This document shows positions 1 to 7,373 of a stretch of DNA of 64,000 nt, one piece after another; positions within the stretch are counted from its first letter, which is position 1; each line of letters opens with the position of its first letter. The position numbers were made by a program, and so were the translations under genes. Location of the stretch: assembly GCF_001518815.1 (NCBI RefSeq), contig NZ_CP013987.1, forward strand, positions 3,370,501 to 3,434,500, given 5' to 3'. Below the pieces are notes generated by a model. The model made no database searches. It was given only the letters and a program-made list of their open reading frames with translations, and was not told the origin of the DNA. This stretch comes from Pseudomonas oryzihabitans (GTDB lineage Bacteria; Pseudomonadota; Gammaproteobacteria; Pseudomonadales; Pseudomonadaceae).

Positions 1-320
1 TCGAGAACCCGAGCCTCTGGGATGCCCAGATGAAGGACGAAGCCACCCAGATGATTCTCCAGGGCACCCAGCTGGAGATCGAATACGCCCGCGACACCAT
101 GCCCCGCGGTGTGCTGGGCATGAACGCGGCGATGATGGAGGACTACCTCAAATTCATCGCCAACCGCCGCCTGACCCAGATCGGCCTCAAGGAAGAATAC
201 CCGGGCGCCACCAACCCCTTCCCCTGGATGAGCGAGATCATGGACCTCAAGAAGGAGAAGAATTTCTTCGAGACGCGTGTGATCGAGTATCAGACAGGTG
301 GGGCGTTGAGCTGGGATTGA
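1..320 (+). CDS. nrdB: Ribonucleoside-diphosphate reductase beta subunit, C-terminal part
   Basis: Only the last 105 codons are inside the window; the reading frame enters from the left edge (phase starts at base 3). NrdB (R2) holds the diiron-tyrosyl radical cofactor that starts deoxyribonucleotide formation by the class Ia reductase in the cytoplasm. The visible part is the last helices, including NRRLTQIGL and NPFPWMSEIM, then the flexible tail ending in TGGALSWD, which in this family docks into the alpha subunit NrdA. The gene ends in a strong bidirectional hairpin, so it is the last gene of its transcript. Identification comes from the characteristic Pseudomonas-type C-terminus. Confidence 0.93.
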   Translation, partial: ENPSLWDAQMKDEATQMILQGTQLEIEYARDTMPRGVLGMNAAMMEDYLKFIANRRLTQIGLKEEYPGATNPFPWMSEIMDLKKEKNFFETRVIEYQTGGALSWD

Positions 321-358
321 TTACCTAAGCTCTCCATCAAGTTGAGAGCCTGCTCAGA

Positions 359-400
359 AAACAATTAAAAGCCCCGCCTTGGCGGGGCTTTTAATTGTTT
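359..400. terminator. Perfect 20-bp-stem bidirectional terminator after nrdB
   Basis: Arms 359-378 and 381-400 are perfect inverted repeats around a 2-base loop. The stem has a GC core (GCCCCGCC / GGCGGGGC) flanked by A-rich and T-rich outer arms, so the transcript on either strand ends in a U-rich tract. This is a textbook rho-independent terminator 39 bases after the nrdB stop. Confidence 0.92.
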
Positions 401-482
401 AGGGCGGACAGTGCGAAGCTTTTCCATAGACTGTTTCGACAATAGCTTTAATTCGGCTATAAGCGTCAGCTTTTGCTCCTAC

Positions 483-513
483 GCGGAAAAGGCTGCGCCC
501 TTTTTCACCCTAC
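483..513. repeat. Dispersed GGAAAAGGCTGCGCC hairpin repeat, copy 1 (diverged)
   Basis: The stretch reads GGAAAAGGCTGCGCCC then TTTTTCACCCTACG. It is a degenerate member of the family whose better copies are at 4050-4085 and 5075-5107 and which forms a tandem array, in the opposite orientation, at 57474-57776. It lies in the nrdB to membrane-protein spacer. Confidence 0.65.
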
Positions 514-562
514 GTAGGCCTGATACCTCACGACACAGCGCTACTGTACTCAAGGACGGCAC

Positions 563-1609
563 ATGCCTCGCTGGACCGACCAACCCGCCACCGACACGGA
601 TGCCGTCTTCGATTTCATCCTCAAGTTCTCCGGTACCTTCCTGCGGCGTCATGCGTCGCTGCTGGCCAAGGGGCTGCCGCCGACCTTGGGCTTCGGGATG
701 TTCCTGGCCTATTTCGCACGAAATCACTTCTATCCCAGCTTCGATCTCTTCCAGTTCTCGTCGCTGTTGCTGGCGGCTGCCTGCCTGGGCTTTCTGACCA
801 TAGGCGCCTTCGTTGCCGCGCTGTTCCTGCCTGGGGCCTGGGTTTATTACCGCTTCATCAATACGGCGGCAATCAAGGAAGACATCACCTACGCCCTGCC
901 CTATCGCGGCGAGGGGCGCTTTCGCAAGATCATGCTGTTGATGGCGGTGGTGTTCTTCGTGCCCTATCTGCTGGCGGGGTTCAGTGATGCGGCCATTCTC
1001 TTCGTCGATCCTGAGCTGTTCCTCAGCGTTGCCTTGCTTGCGCCCATCCCCATCACGCTACTGGCGGGCATGGCCATACAGGGACTGTTCGACTTGCGCC
1101 GCTTCAGCTTCCTGAAGTTCGTCTGGGAGGCTTACCTGCCGACGATGGCCGTCGGCCTGTTCATCTTCTGGATGTTGGCCCAGGCCTATCCACTGGTGAG
1201 CGATTGGCAGCCGCTGTTCAAGTGGGGCGCCCTGGCCATCGCCCCCTTCATCATTGCCTTCGTCACGACCATGACTTCCATGCTGTTCATCGCCGGCTGG
1301 AAGGCGGCGATGATGTTTTCGCTGTTCTTCGCCCTCTTTCTGGCCGGCTATAGCGGGATGCTCACCACCCTGCCCGAGACCATGGTCAAGACGCTGGGCT
1401 TGGGGAATTACCAGGCCAAGGCCATCGTGCTCGATACCTCTTATTGCGCCAAGGAACAGGCCAGGGTGCTGCCTACCGATGACCAGTGCGTGCTCAAGGA
1501 AGTACAGGTGGTCTGGTCGTTGGGCGAGGCCTTCGTGCTGCACCTGGCGGATGGCAGCACGGCGCGGTTGCCGGCCACGGCGATTCGGGCACTGGTGAAA
1601 CCCCAGTAA
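563..1609 (+). CDS. Multi-pass inner-membrane protein of unknown function
   Basis: Encodes 348 residues that I do not recognise as a named family. After a hydrophilic N-terminus of about 30 residues there are about seven hydrophobic segments (roughly 35-52, 62-92, 114-135, 143-165, 187-210, 218-238 and 248-275), so it is an integral inner-membrane protein. The last 70 residues are hydrophilic and hold two Cys 14 residues apart (SYC and QCV), which could pair if that end is periplasmic. AAGGA 6 bases before the ATG supports the start. It appears to be a single-gene transcript between the nrdB terminator and a diguanylate cyclase gene. Confidence 0.8.
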   Translation: MPRWTDQPATDTDAVFDFILKFSGTFLRRHASLLAKGLPPTLGFGMFLAYFARNHFYPSFDLFQFSSLLLAAACLGFLTIGAFVAALFLPGAWVYYRFINTAAIKEDITYALPYRGEGRFRKIMLLMAVVFFVPYLLAGFSDAAILFVDPELFLSVALLAPIPITLLAGMAIQGLFDLRRFSFLKFVWEAYLPTMAVGLFIFWMLAQAYPLVSDWQPLFKWGALAIAPFIIAFVTTMTSMLFIAGWKAAMMFSLFFALFLAGYSGMLTTLPETMVKTLGLGNYQAKAIVLDTSYCAKEQARVLPTDDQCVLKEVQVVWSLGEAFVLHLADGSTARLPATAIRALVKPQ

Positions 1610-1801
1610 CGAGTGGGCCACTTGGGCCAGTCAAAGGTCAGGTTTGAATTAGCTTTATCTGCCCGTCATCATGGCGCGCAATCCTCTGCCTCAAGCCCGC
1701 GCTTGCCGTGTCGATAAGACTGCGGTGCGGCTCCGCTTTGGCGGGCGCTCGCCCCAAGGCAGGGAGCGCCCTTTTCGTATCCAGACAGGTCCGATTCGCC
1801 C

Positions 1802-2935
1802 ATGGCACTCGATGCCCCCACCATGTTGATCCTTACCATCGCCCTGGCGGCTGCCGCGGCGGGCTATCTGGCCATCGAGTGGCGGTCGGTGCGCGAGTCG
1901 GCGCTGCTGTACTGGAGCGCGGGTTTCGCCCTGATTTGCGTGGGTAGCACCCTGGCGCTGCTGCGTAGCCAGGGGCTGCTGCTGGTGGGCATCTGGTTCG
2001 CCAATGGGCTGCTGATCTTGGTGCATGGCCTCTTCCTGCTTGGCGTGGCGCGCTTCACCGGGCGGCGCCTGAGTCTGGGCTGGTGGGCCTTCGCTGCGAT
2101 CTGGCTAGGAATGTTGCTGCTGCCCAATGAGCCCTGGTGGTCCAAGGTGCTGCTGGTGGTGCAGTCGCTCATGATCGGCATCCTGGCGATACGGGCGAGC
2201 CTGCTGCTGCGGCGGCGCAATGCCGGAGAACGGCAGCTGCGCGTGGTGCTGCTGATTCATGGCCTCTTCTATCTGGCCAAGATGATCCCACCGCTCACCC
2301 CCGGCACCCTGATCGATCTGGCGGTCTATCGCGGCGCCATTATCCAGATCTCGCTGGTGGAGGGGGTGATGGCGGTGATGCTGATCGCTCTGTCGATGAC
2401 CGGCACGGTGCGCTATCGCCGCGAGCAGCATATCGAGCGCCTGGCCGGCAGCGATCCCCTGACCGGTCTGCATAACCGCCGCGCCCTGGAAGCCGAGGCG
2501 CCGCGACTGTTCGGCCAGGCGACCCCGGCCCGACCCAGCGCCCTGCTGCTGATCGACCTGGACAACTTCAAGCTGGTGAACGACCTCCATGGCCACGCGG
2601 CGGGTGACGGCCTGTTGATCGCCCTGAGCGACCTGCTGCGCAGCACCTTGCCACGCCAAGCCCTGGCAGCGCGGCTGGGGGGCGATGAATTCGTGGTGCT
2701 GCTGGGTGAGGCGGCCGATGCGGACGTCGTGCGGCTGGGGGAGACCCTGAGGCTGCGCTTCAACCAGCTGGCGGCGCAGCGCTTGCGGACGCCCGAGCCC
2801 GTCACCCTGAGCATCGGCGCCGTGCTGTTCGATCAGCCGCCGGAAAGCCTGGCGGATCTGTTGGAACGCGGAGATGGTGCGCTCTATGAGGCCAAGCGCG
2901 GCGGGCGGGATGGCTTGCGGATGAGCCTGGGATGA
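1802..2935 (+). CDS. Membrane-anchored diguanylate cyclase (GGDEF)
   Basis: Encodes 377 residues. The first ~200 form about seven hydrophobic helices with no recognised sensor signature, suggesting an integral-membrane input domain. The C-terminal half is a GGDEF domain starting at GSDPLTGLHNRRALE, with LIDLDNFKLVND and an intact active-site GGDEF at residues 293-297. It should make cyclic di-GMP from two GTP at the inner membrane. The RxxD product-inhibition site that often sits nine residues before the motif is absent (PRQA here), so feedback inhibition may be missing. Start: the ATG follows a weak AGGT; a few bases either way cannot be excluded. No partner gene is adjacent. Confidence 0.9.
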   Translation: MALDAPTMLILTIALAAAAAGYLAIEWRSVRESALLYWSAGFALICVGSTLALLRSQGLLLVGIWFANGLLILVHGLFLLGVARFTGRRLSLGWWAFAAIWLGMLLLPNEPWWSKVLLVVQSLMIGILAIRASLLLRRRNAGERQLRVVLLIHGLFYLAKMIPPLTPGTLIDLAVYRGAIIQISLVEGVMAVMLIALSMTGTVRYRREQHIERLAGSDPLTGLHNRRALEAEAPRLFGQATPARPSALLLIDLDNFKLVNDLHGHAAGDGLLIALSDLLRSTLPRQALAARLGGDEFVVLLGEAADADVVRLGETLRLRFNQLAAQRLRTPEPVTLSIGAVLFDQPPESLADLLERGDGALYEAKRGGRDGLRMSLG

Positions 2936-2983
2936 AGGCGCGTTAATGGCTCAGGCTTTGGCGATTGCCTGACCGGAGCCACC

Positions 2984-3457
2984 ATGCCCTTCACCCTCGA
3001 ATCCCCCGACCAACCCGAGGTGATCGCCCTGATCGCCGAACTGGATGCCTATCAGGACGACCTCTATCCGCCCGAGAGTCGTCATGCCCTGGATCTGACG
3101 TCGCTCATGCAGCCGAACGTGCTGTTCTTGGTGGTCCGGGATGACAGCGGCAGTGCCCTGGGCTGTGGGGCCATGGTGTTGCAGGACGACTATGGCGAGA
3201 TCAAGCGAATGTATTTGAGCTCCAGGGCTCGCGGGCAAGGGCTGGGCGGTCGCCTGCTGGCGGAGCTCGAACGTGAAGCGGTAGGCCGCGGGTGTGAATT
3301 GGCACGACTGGAAACGGGGCCCTATCAGCCGGAAGCCTTGAGGCTTTATGAGTCCGCGGGTTACCGGCGGCGTGGTCCTTTTGGAGCGTATCGGGACGAT
3401 CCGTTGAGTGTGTTCATAGAGAAGCTTCTGCCCATAGCGACTTATCGGATTAAATAG
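2984..3457 (+). CDS. GNAT-family N-acetyltransferase
   Basis: A 157-residue single GNAT domain. The acetyl-CoA pyrophosphate-binding motif A is visible as MYLSSRARGQGLGGRLL near residues 76-92 (R/Q-x-x-G-x-G/A pattern), followed by the usual ALRLYESAGYRRRGPF segment near residues 125-140. Proteins of this kind acetylate small amines or protein N-termini; the acceptor cannot be read from sequence. GGAG lies just before the ATG. It is probably monocistronic, 48 bases after the cyclase gene. Confidence 0.88.
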   Translation: MPFTLESPDQPEVIALIAELDAYQDDLYPPESRHALDLTSLMQPNVLFLVVRDDSGSALGCGAMVLQDDYGEIKRMYLSSRARGQGLGGRLLAELEREAVGRGCELARLETGPYQPEALRLYESAGYRRRGPFGAYRDDPLSVFIEKLLPIATYRIK

Positions 3458-3544
3458 CCGCTAGTCTTGCACAAATGGAATCAGTCTAAAAAGGTCATTA
3501 ATTTAGCCCTGCCAAATTTCATCCTCTTCTTGCTAGGACTACAT

Positions 3545-3961
3545 ATGACACGGAACGCACTGATTTTTCTGTTAGCCATTATAATTTCTCAAACTGCCTA
3601 TTCTTCTCCTCAAGATTTCTCTGGAATACCTGACAAATTCTTTGACTTACTAAAGCAAGGACAGACAATTGAGGCTTTTTCTTTCATCGAAAAAGGGGCA
3701 GGAAAGACCGGAGAAATTCCAAGCGACCTGATACTAAAGGTAGTGGAAGGAAATGGCGGCTATAAATTTCACGAACTGATAAAGCAAGTAGACTATGGCA
3801 AAAACTATATCGCCCAAGCTTACATAGTTGGACTAAAGACCGGCCCTGCATTGCTTACATGGAAACTTTATTATAATGGAGAAAAATGGCGGGTAAAATA
3901 TTTTAACTTTACGTCAAATCTAGATGATATTCAAACACAGAAAATAGCCGACAAGCTATAA
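3545..3961 (+). CDS. AT-rich gene for a small secreted protein of unknown function
   Basis: Encodes 138 residues from the ATG at 3545, preferred because AGGA sits 7 bases upstream and because the product then starts with a good signal peptide (MTRNALIFLLAIIISQTAYSS). An in-frame TTG at 3467 would add 26 residues and hide the signal peptide. The mature part is about 118 residues, mixed alpha/beta, with one YYNGEKWRVKYFNF segment reminiscent of DUF4019/NTF2-like secreted proteins, but I cannot assign a family. Codon use is strikingly AT-rich (many AAA, ATA, TTT) compared with all neighbours, pointing to recent acquisition. Confidence 0.75.
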   Translation: MTRNALIFLLAIIISQTAYSSPQDFSGIPDKFFDLLKQGQTIEAFSFIEKGAGKTGEIPSDLILKVVEGNGGYKFHELIKQVDYGKNYIAQAYIVGLKTGPALLTWKLYYNGEKWRVKYFNFTSNLDDIQTQKIADKL

Positions 3962-4049
3962 CCTCGACTAATTGATTTCAACATAAGCGATTGGTAAGTG
4001 CCAGCATAGCCTGGCTCAGAGCTTTTAAGGTCGTGCGTTGATGGCGCCA

Positions 4050-4085
4050 GTGGAAAAGGCTGGCGCCGTTTTCCACGCTACGGGG
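4050..4085. repeat. Dispersed hairpin repeat, copy 2, supplies the LysR stop codon
   Basis: GTGGAAAAGGCTGGCGCC followed by GTTTTCCACGCTACGGGG: GTGGAAAA and TTTTCCAC pair as stem arms. The TAG stop of the minus-strand LysR gene (bases 4078-4080) lies inside the element, so it overlaps the gene end. It has the same orientation as the copy at 5075-5107 upstream of that gene. Confidence 0.8.
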
Positions 4086-4953
4086 TGAACTCCGTTAACA
4101 GGAATTCCACGAAGCTCCTCACCGTCACCGAGCGCCATCTTGTCTGGGGATAGAGCGCCGTCAGGGGGCGGGTGAGTTCCTGGCCCTGGAAGAGGCGGAC
4201 CAGATTTCCGGTGGCGACGTCGTCCTGCAGCAGAAAGGCCGGCTGGAGGATGATGCCGAGGCCCTGCAGGGCGGCCAAGCGCAGGGCGGGGCCGTTGCTC
4301 AGGTGCAGGCGGCCGGGTGGCAGCGGGCCGAAGGGGGTGCCGGTCTGGGCGCGCCACTGGCTCAGGGCGCGAGGGTCCATGCCGAGGCAGTCGTGGGCCT
4401 CCAGGTCGACCAGTCGCTCGGGGGTGCCGCGCTGGGCGAGATAGCCGGGCGCGGCGCAGCACCACATCACATAGGGCGCCAGGGGTCGCGCCACCAGGGA
4501 GGAATCGGCCAGTTCGCCGATGCGGATGGCGATGTCGATGCCCTCCTCCACCAGATCCTGTACCCGATCGCTCAGCACCAGATCCAGGGTGACATGAGGA
4601 TGCCGCGCCAGATAGTCGCCCAGCCGTGGCGTGAGGCCGTAGGTGCCGAAGGACACCGGCGCCGACACGCGCAGGATGCCGGCGGGCGCCAGGCGCTGGG
4701 TTTCGGCCTGGCGGTCGGTGTCGGCGACCAAGGCGAGGATCTCGCGGCAGCGGGCGTAGTAGCCCTCGCCAAAGGCGGTCAGGCGCTGGCGCCGGGTGGT
4801 GCGTACCAGCAGTTGCAGGCCCAGGCGCCTTTCCAGGCGGCGCAGGTGATTGCCGGCCATGGTCGGCGAGATGCCTTGCGCCTGGGCCGCTGCGGCCAGG
4901 CTGCCGCGCTCCACCACGGCGACGAACACCTGCATGCTGTCGAGCAGATCCAT
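4078..4953 (-). CDS. LysR-family transcriptional regulator
   Basis: A 291-residue LysR-type regulator. The N-terminal winged helix-turn-helix is clear (MQVFVAVVERGSLAAAAQAQ near 7-26, then LRRLERRLGLQLLVRTTRR), followed by the periplasmic-binding-protein-like effector domain (LRVSAPVSFG near 93, GLGIILQPAFLL near 238). It resembles the large AaeR/DmlR-like subgroup that often controls a divergent gene. The divergent neighbour is the SDR gene at 5130, a possible target. The start ATG has AGGAG upstream. The gene is bracketed by two direct copies of a dispersed hairpin repeat, and the downstream copy provides the stop codon. Confidence 0.93.
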   Translation of the reverse strand: MDLLDSMQVFVAVVERGSLAAAAQAQGISPTMAGNHLRRLERRLGLQLLVRTTRRQRLTAFGEGYYARCREILALVADTDRQAETQRLAPAGILRVSAPVSFGTYGLTPRLGDYLARHPHVTLDLVLSDRVQDLVEEGIDIAIRIGELADSSLVARPLAPYVMWCCAAPGYLAQRGTPERLVDLEAHDCLGMDPRALSQWRAQTGTPFGPLPPGRLHLSNGPALRLAALQGLGIILQPAFLLQDDVATGNLVRLFQGQELTRPLTALYPQTRWRSVTVRSFVEFLLTEFTP

Positions 4954-5074
4954 TCCACACTCCTGCTAAGGAATCCTCGCACTGGGAGGGCGTTTATCTC
5001 ATTTGGGTGTTGGGTGAGGCTAGTGGTGTGGATGAGGTGGTGGAGTGTTGGGCTTCGCTGCGCTCGGCCAAACG

Positions 5075-5107
5075 CGTGGAAAAGGCTGCGCCGTTTTCCA
5101 CCCTACG
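5075..5107. repeat. Dispersed hairpin repeat, copy 3
   Basis: CGTGGAAAAGGCTGCGCC then GTTTTCCACCCTACG, a near-perfect GTGGAAAA/TTTTCCAC hairpin with inner GGC/GCC pairing. It is a direct copy of the element at 4050-4085 and sits 23 bases before the SDR start codon. Just upstream (5047-5066) is TTGGGCTTCGCTGCGCTC, a segment shared with the different hairpin at 61613-61709. Confidence 0.85.
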
Positions 5108-5129
5108 ACCCTGAAGTGGAGAATTGATC

Positions 5130-5888
5130 ATGGATCTGCAACTGCACGACCGTACTGCCCTGGTGACCGGTGCCAGCATGGGCATAGGCACTGGCATCGC
5201 CCGCGTCCTGGCAGCCGAAGGCGTTCGGCTGGCGATCACCGCGCGGCGGCGGGATGCCCTGGAAGAACTGGCCGAAGAGATTGCCGCGGCGGGTCATGCC
5301 CGGCCGCTGGTGATCGTGGCGGATATCACCGACGCCGAAGACGTCCAGCGTCTGGCGCGGGAAGCGGAGGAAGGGCTGGGCCGGGTGGACATTCTGGTCA
5401 ATAACGCCGGCGGCACACGACCGCTTTCAGTGACGGCGGACGATGCGGCCTGGGACGAGGCTTGGGCCCTGAACTTCACTGCAACGCGCCGCCTGACCCA
5501 GGCGCTGCTGGGTGGAATGCGCGAACGACGCTGGGGACGCATCGTCAATTTCAGCGGCAGCATGGAGCCACGGGACGTGAACGGCGCCGGGACGGCCAAG
5601 GCGGCGATCCAGTTCTGGTCCAAGGGGCTGGCGAGTCAGCTGGCGGCCGAAGGCATCACGGTCAACACCATCGCGCCGGGGCGGATCAATTCCGAGCAGA
5701 TCCTGCAGCGGCTGCATCCGACGCCCGAGGCGCGCCAGGCCTTTATCGCTCGTCACATTCCCATCGGCTATTTCGGCGAGCCGGAAGACGTGGGCCAGGT
5801 GGTGGCCTTTCTCGCCTCACCGCTGGCGCGCTACCTCACTGGCGATGTGATCGCGGTGGATGGCGGGATGCACGCCCATGCCCACTAG
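5130..5888 (+). CDS. Short-chain dehydrogenase/reductase-family protein lacking the catalytic Tyr
   Basis: Encodes 252 residues from the ATG at 5130, chosen because GTGGAG lies 8 bases upstream; a TTG at 5124 is in frame. The Rossmann features are intact: TGASMGIGTG near 13-22, VADITD near 63, NNAGG at 91-95 and the catalytic-tetrad Asn at 115. The catalytic centre is unusual. Lys157 is present (GTAKAAI) but the residue four before it, normally Tyr, is Ala153, the Ser segment (FSGS) is two residues closer than usual, and no Tyr lies nearby. It may be a non-canonical reductase or dehydratase/isomerase of the FabG-like group. It is divergent from the LysR gene and overlaps the convergent methyltransferase gene by 4 bases. 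Confidence 0.88.
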   Translation: MDLQLHDRTALVTGASMGIGTGIARVLAAEGVRLAITARRRDALEELAEEIAAAGHARPLVIVADITDAEDVQRLAREAEEGLGRVDILVNNAGGTRPLSVTADDAAWDEAWALNFTATRRLTQALLGGMRERRWGRIVNFSGSMEPRDVNGAGTAKAAIQFWSKGLASQLAAEGITVNTIAPGRINSEQILQRLHPTPEARQAFIARHIPIGYFGEPEDVGQVVAFLASPLARYLTGDVIAVDGGMHAHAH

Positions 5889-6628
5889 CGTTTGACGCAG
5901 ACAAACAGCGCGTTACCTGCCTCGCCGGCCCAGGGTTCGATGCGCTGGTAGTCGTGCTCCAGCATCTGGACGTCGAACTGCGGCTCCAGCAGGGCCAGCA
6001 GTTCGGGGAAATCCACCGCCACCATGGGGTGCTCGTCCTGCCAGGTCTGCTGCTCGCCGGCGTGGCGGCGTTCGATGCGCAGGCGGAGCTTCTGGTGCTC
6101 GCCCTCGCCTGGGTAGTGCCAGGCGGAGGCGAAGCTGAAGTGGCCATCGGCCCGCTCGACGCTGTGGCCGACGCTGGAGGCATTGTCGATGCGGCGCTTG
6201 TCCACGGCGTTGAAGCAGAACAGGCCGCCGGGGGTCAGGGCCGTCTGGACCTGCGCCAGGCAGGCCTGGAGCCGTGCGAGGCTGCCGCTGTAGTGCAAGG
6301 AGTAGAGAAAGCAGGTGATCAGATCGACCGGCTGCTCCAGCGTGAAGCTGCACATGTCCTGGCAGGAAAACTCCGCCTCCGGGCAACGCAGCGCGGCCTG
6401 GGCCAGCATCGGCGGATTGAGGTCCAGCCCGCTGCTCTGGAAGCCGGCATCGAGGAAATGCCGCACATGGGGGCCGGTGCCGCAGGCGAGATCCAGATGA
6501 CGGCCGCCGCCGTTGCCGAACAGCCGCTGCAGGCGCAGCACCGCCTGGCTCTGGGCCCGATAGTCGATGTCGGCGCAAAGCAGGTCGTAGTAGGCCGACA
6601 GGTCGGTGTAGAGGGCGGTGGCTGACAT
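5885..6628 (-). CDS. Class I SAM-dependent methyltransferase
   Basis: A 247-residue Rossmann-fold methyltransferase. Motif I is LDLACGTGPHVRHFL near residues 45-59; a downstream acidic strand (SGLDLNPPMLAQA) and LTPGGLFCFNAVD near 132-144 complete the SAM-binding core. The substrate is unknown; such single-domain proteins act on small molecules or proteins in the cytoplasm. The gene converges on the SDR gene with a 4-base stop overlap. The start is the first ATG of the frame and gives a normal N-terminus (YTDLSAYYDLL is typical of this family). Confidence 0.87.
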   Translation of the reverse strand: MSATALYTDLSAYYDLLCADIDYRAQSQAVLRLQRLFGNGGGRHLDLACGTGPHVRHFLDAGFQSSGLDLNPPMLAQAALRCPEAEFSCQDMCSFTLEQPVDLITCFLYSLHYSGSLARLQACLAQVQTALTPGGLFCFNAVDKRRIDNASSVGHSVERADGHFSFASAWHYPGEGEHQKLRLRIERRHAGEQQTWQDEHPMVAVDFPELLALLEPQFDVQMLEHDYQRIEPWAGEAGNALFVCVKR

Positions 6629-6726
6629 CGCAGGGGCTCGGGGCTGGAGACGCGGGCGCGCATCTTAGTCGGTTTCTGCGACCTTCGACGCCTTATACTG
6701 GCGGTTTTCCTGAGAGTTCTCCTGAC

Positions 6727-7194
6727 GTGAGCAACAAGAGATACGCCTGCATTGGCCTGAGCAACCCCAAGTCGCCGTCCAACGTCGGGTCCATCATGAG
6801 GGCGGCGGGTTGCTACGGGGTGGCCTCGGTGTTCTATACCGGCACCCGCTACGACCGCGCCAAGGACTTCGTCACCGACACCAAGAAGGTCCACCAGGAC
6901 ATCCCGCTGATCAACATCGACGACCTGCGCCGCATCCTGCCGCTGGGGTGCGTGCCGGTGGCGGTGGAGCTGGTCGACGGCGCCCGGCCGCTGCCCGAGT
7001 ACACCCATCCCGATCGCGCCCTCTATCTGTTCGGCTCAGAGGACGGGTCCCTGAGCCAGGAACTGCGCGACTGGTGCGAAGACGTGGTGTACATCCCCAC
7101 TCAGGGCTGCATGAATCTGGCGGCCACGGTCAATGTGGTGCTCTATGACCGTCTGGCGAAGGGTAATAACACCCGCTCCGGTCCGCTGTTCTAA
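6727..7194 (+). CDS. SPOUT/TrmH-family RNA 2'-O-methyltransferase
   Basis: A 155-residue minimal SPOUT methyltransferase started at GTG. The three family motifs are present: motif 1 SNVGSIMRAAGCYG near 18-31, motif 2 LFGSEDGSLS near 100-109, and motif 3 MNLAATVNVVLYDRL near 126-140, which together make the trefoil-knot SAM site. It should methylate a ribose 2'-OH in tRNA or rRNA; the target nucleoside cannot be told from sequence. The TAA stop is shared with the left end of a 172-bp MITE-like element. Confidence 0.9.
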   Translation: MSNKRYACIGLSNPKSPSNVGSIMRAAGCYGVASVFYTGTRYDRAKDFVTDTKKVHQDIPLINIDDLRRILPLGCVPVAVELVDGARPLPEYTHPDRALYLFGSEDGSLSQELRDWCEDVVYIPTQGCMNLAATVNVVLYDRLAKGNNTRSGPLF

Positions 7195-7365
7195 GAGCCT
7201 ATTCAAAGCCTGCTGCGCGTCGGCCAAACTGCGTTGAAAATGGCTTCGGAATGCTCATTTACCATTCGTAAACTCGCGCGCGAGCCCGGTCCGCTTCCTC
7301 AGCTATTTTCGTGGGGCCGCCTAGGCCTTGTTTTTCTCTAGCTCGCGAGACTTTGAACAGGCTCT
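7194..7365. mobile_element. 172-bp MITE-like inverted-repeat element
   Basis: The ends are AGAGCCTATTCAAAG (7194-7208) and CTTTGAACAGGCTCT (7351-7365), inverted repeats of 15 bp with one mismatch. The interior has no reading frame of note. I remember similar AGAGCCTGTTCAAAG-ended non-coding elements from other Pseudomonas genomes, but no copy elsewhere in this window is full length. The left base is the last base of the SPOUT gene stop codon. No clear target-site duplication is visible. Confidence 0.65.
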
Positions 7366-7373
7366 AACCCCTT

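Noticed and set aside
3467-3544. Extended TTG start of the AT-rich gene
   Set aside because: It would place 26 charged/hydrophobic residues before a good signal peptide; the ATG at 3545 has a proper ribosome site.
7192-7367. TA target-site duplication of the MITE-like element
   Set aside because: Flanking bases do not match unless the ends are shifted on one side only, so no duplication can be claimed.
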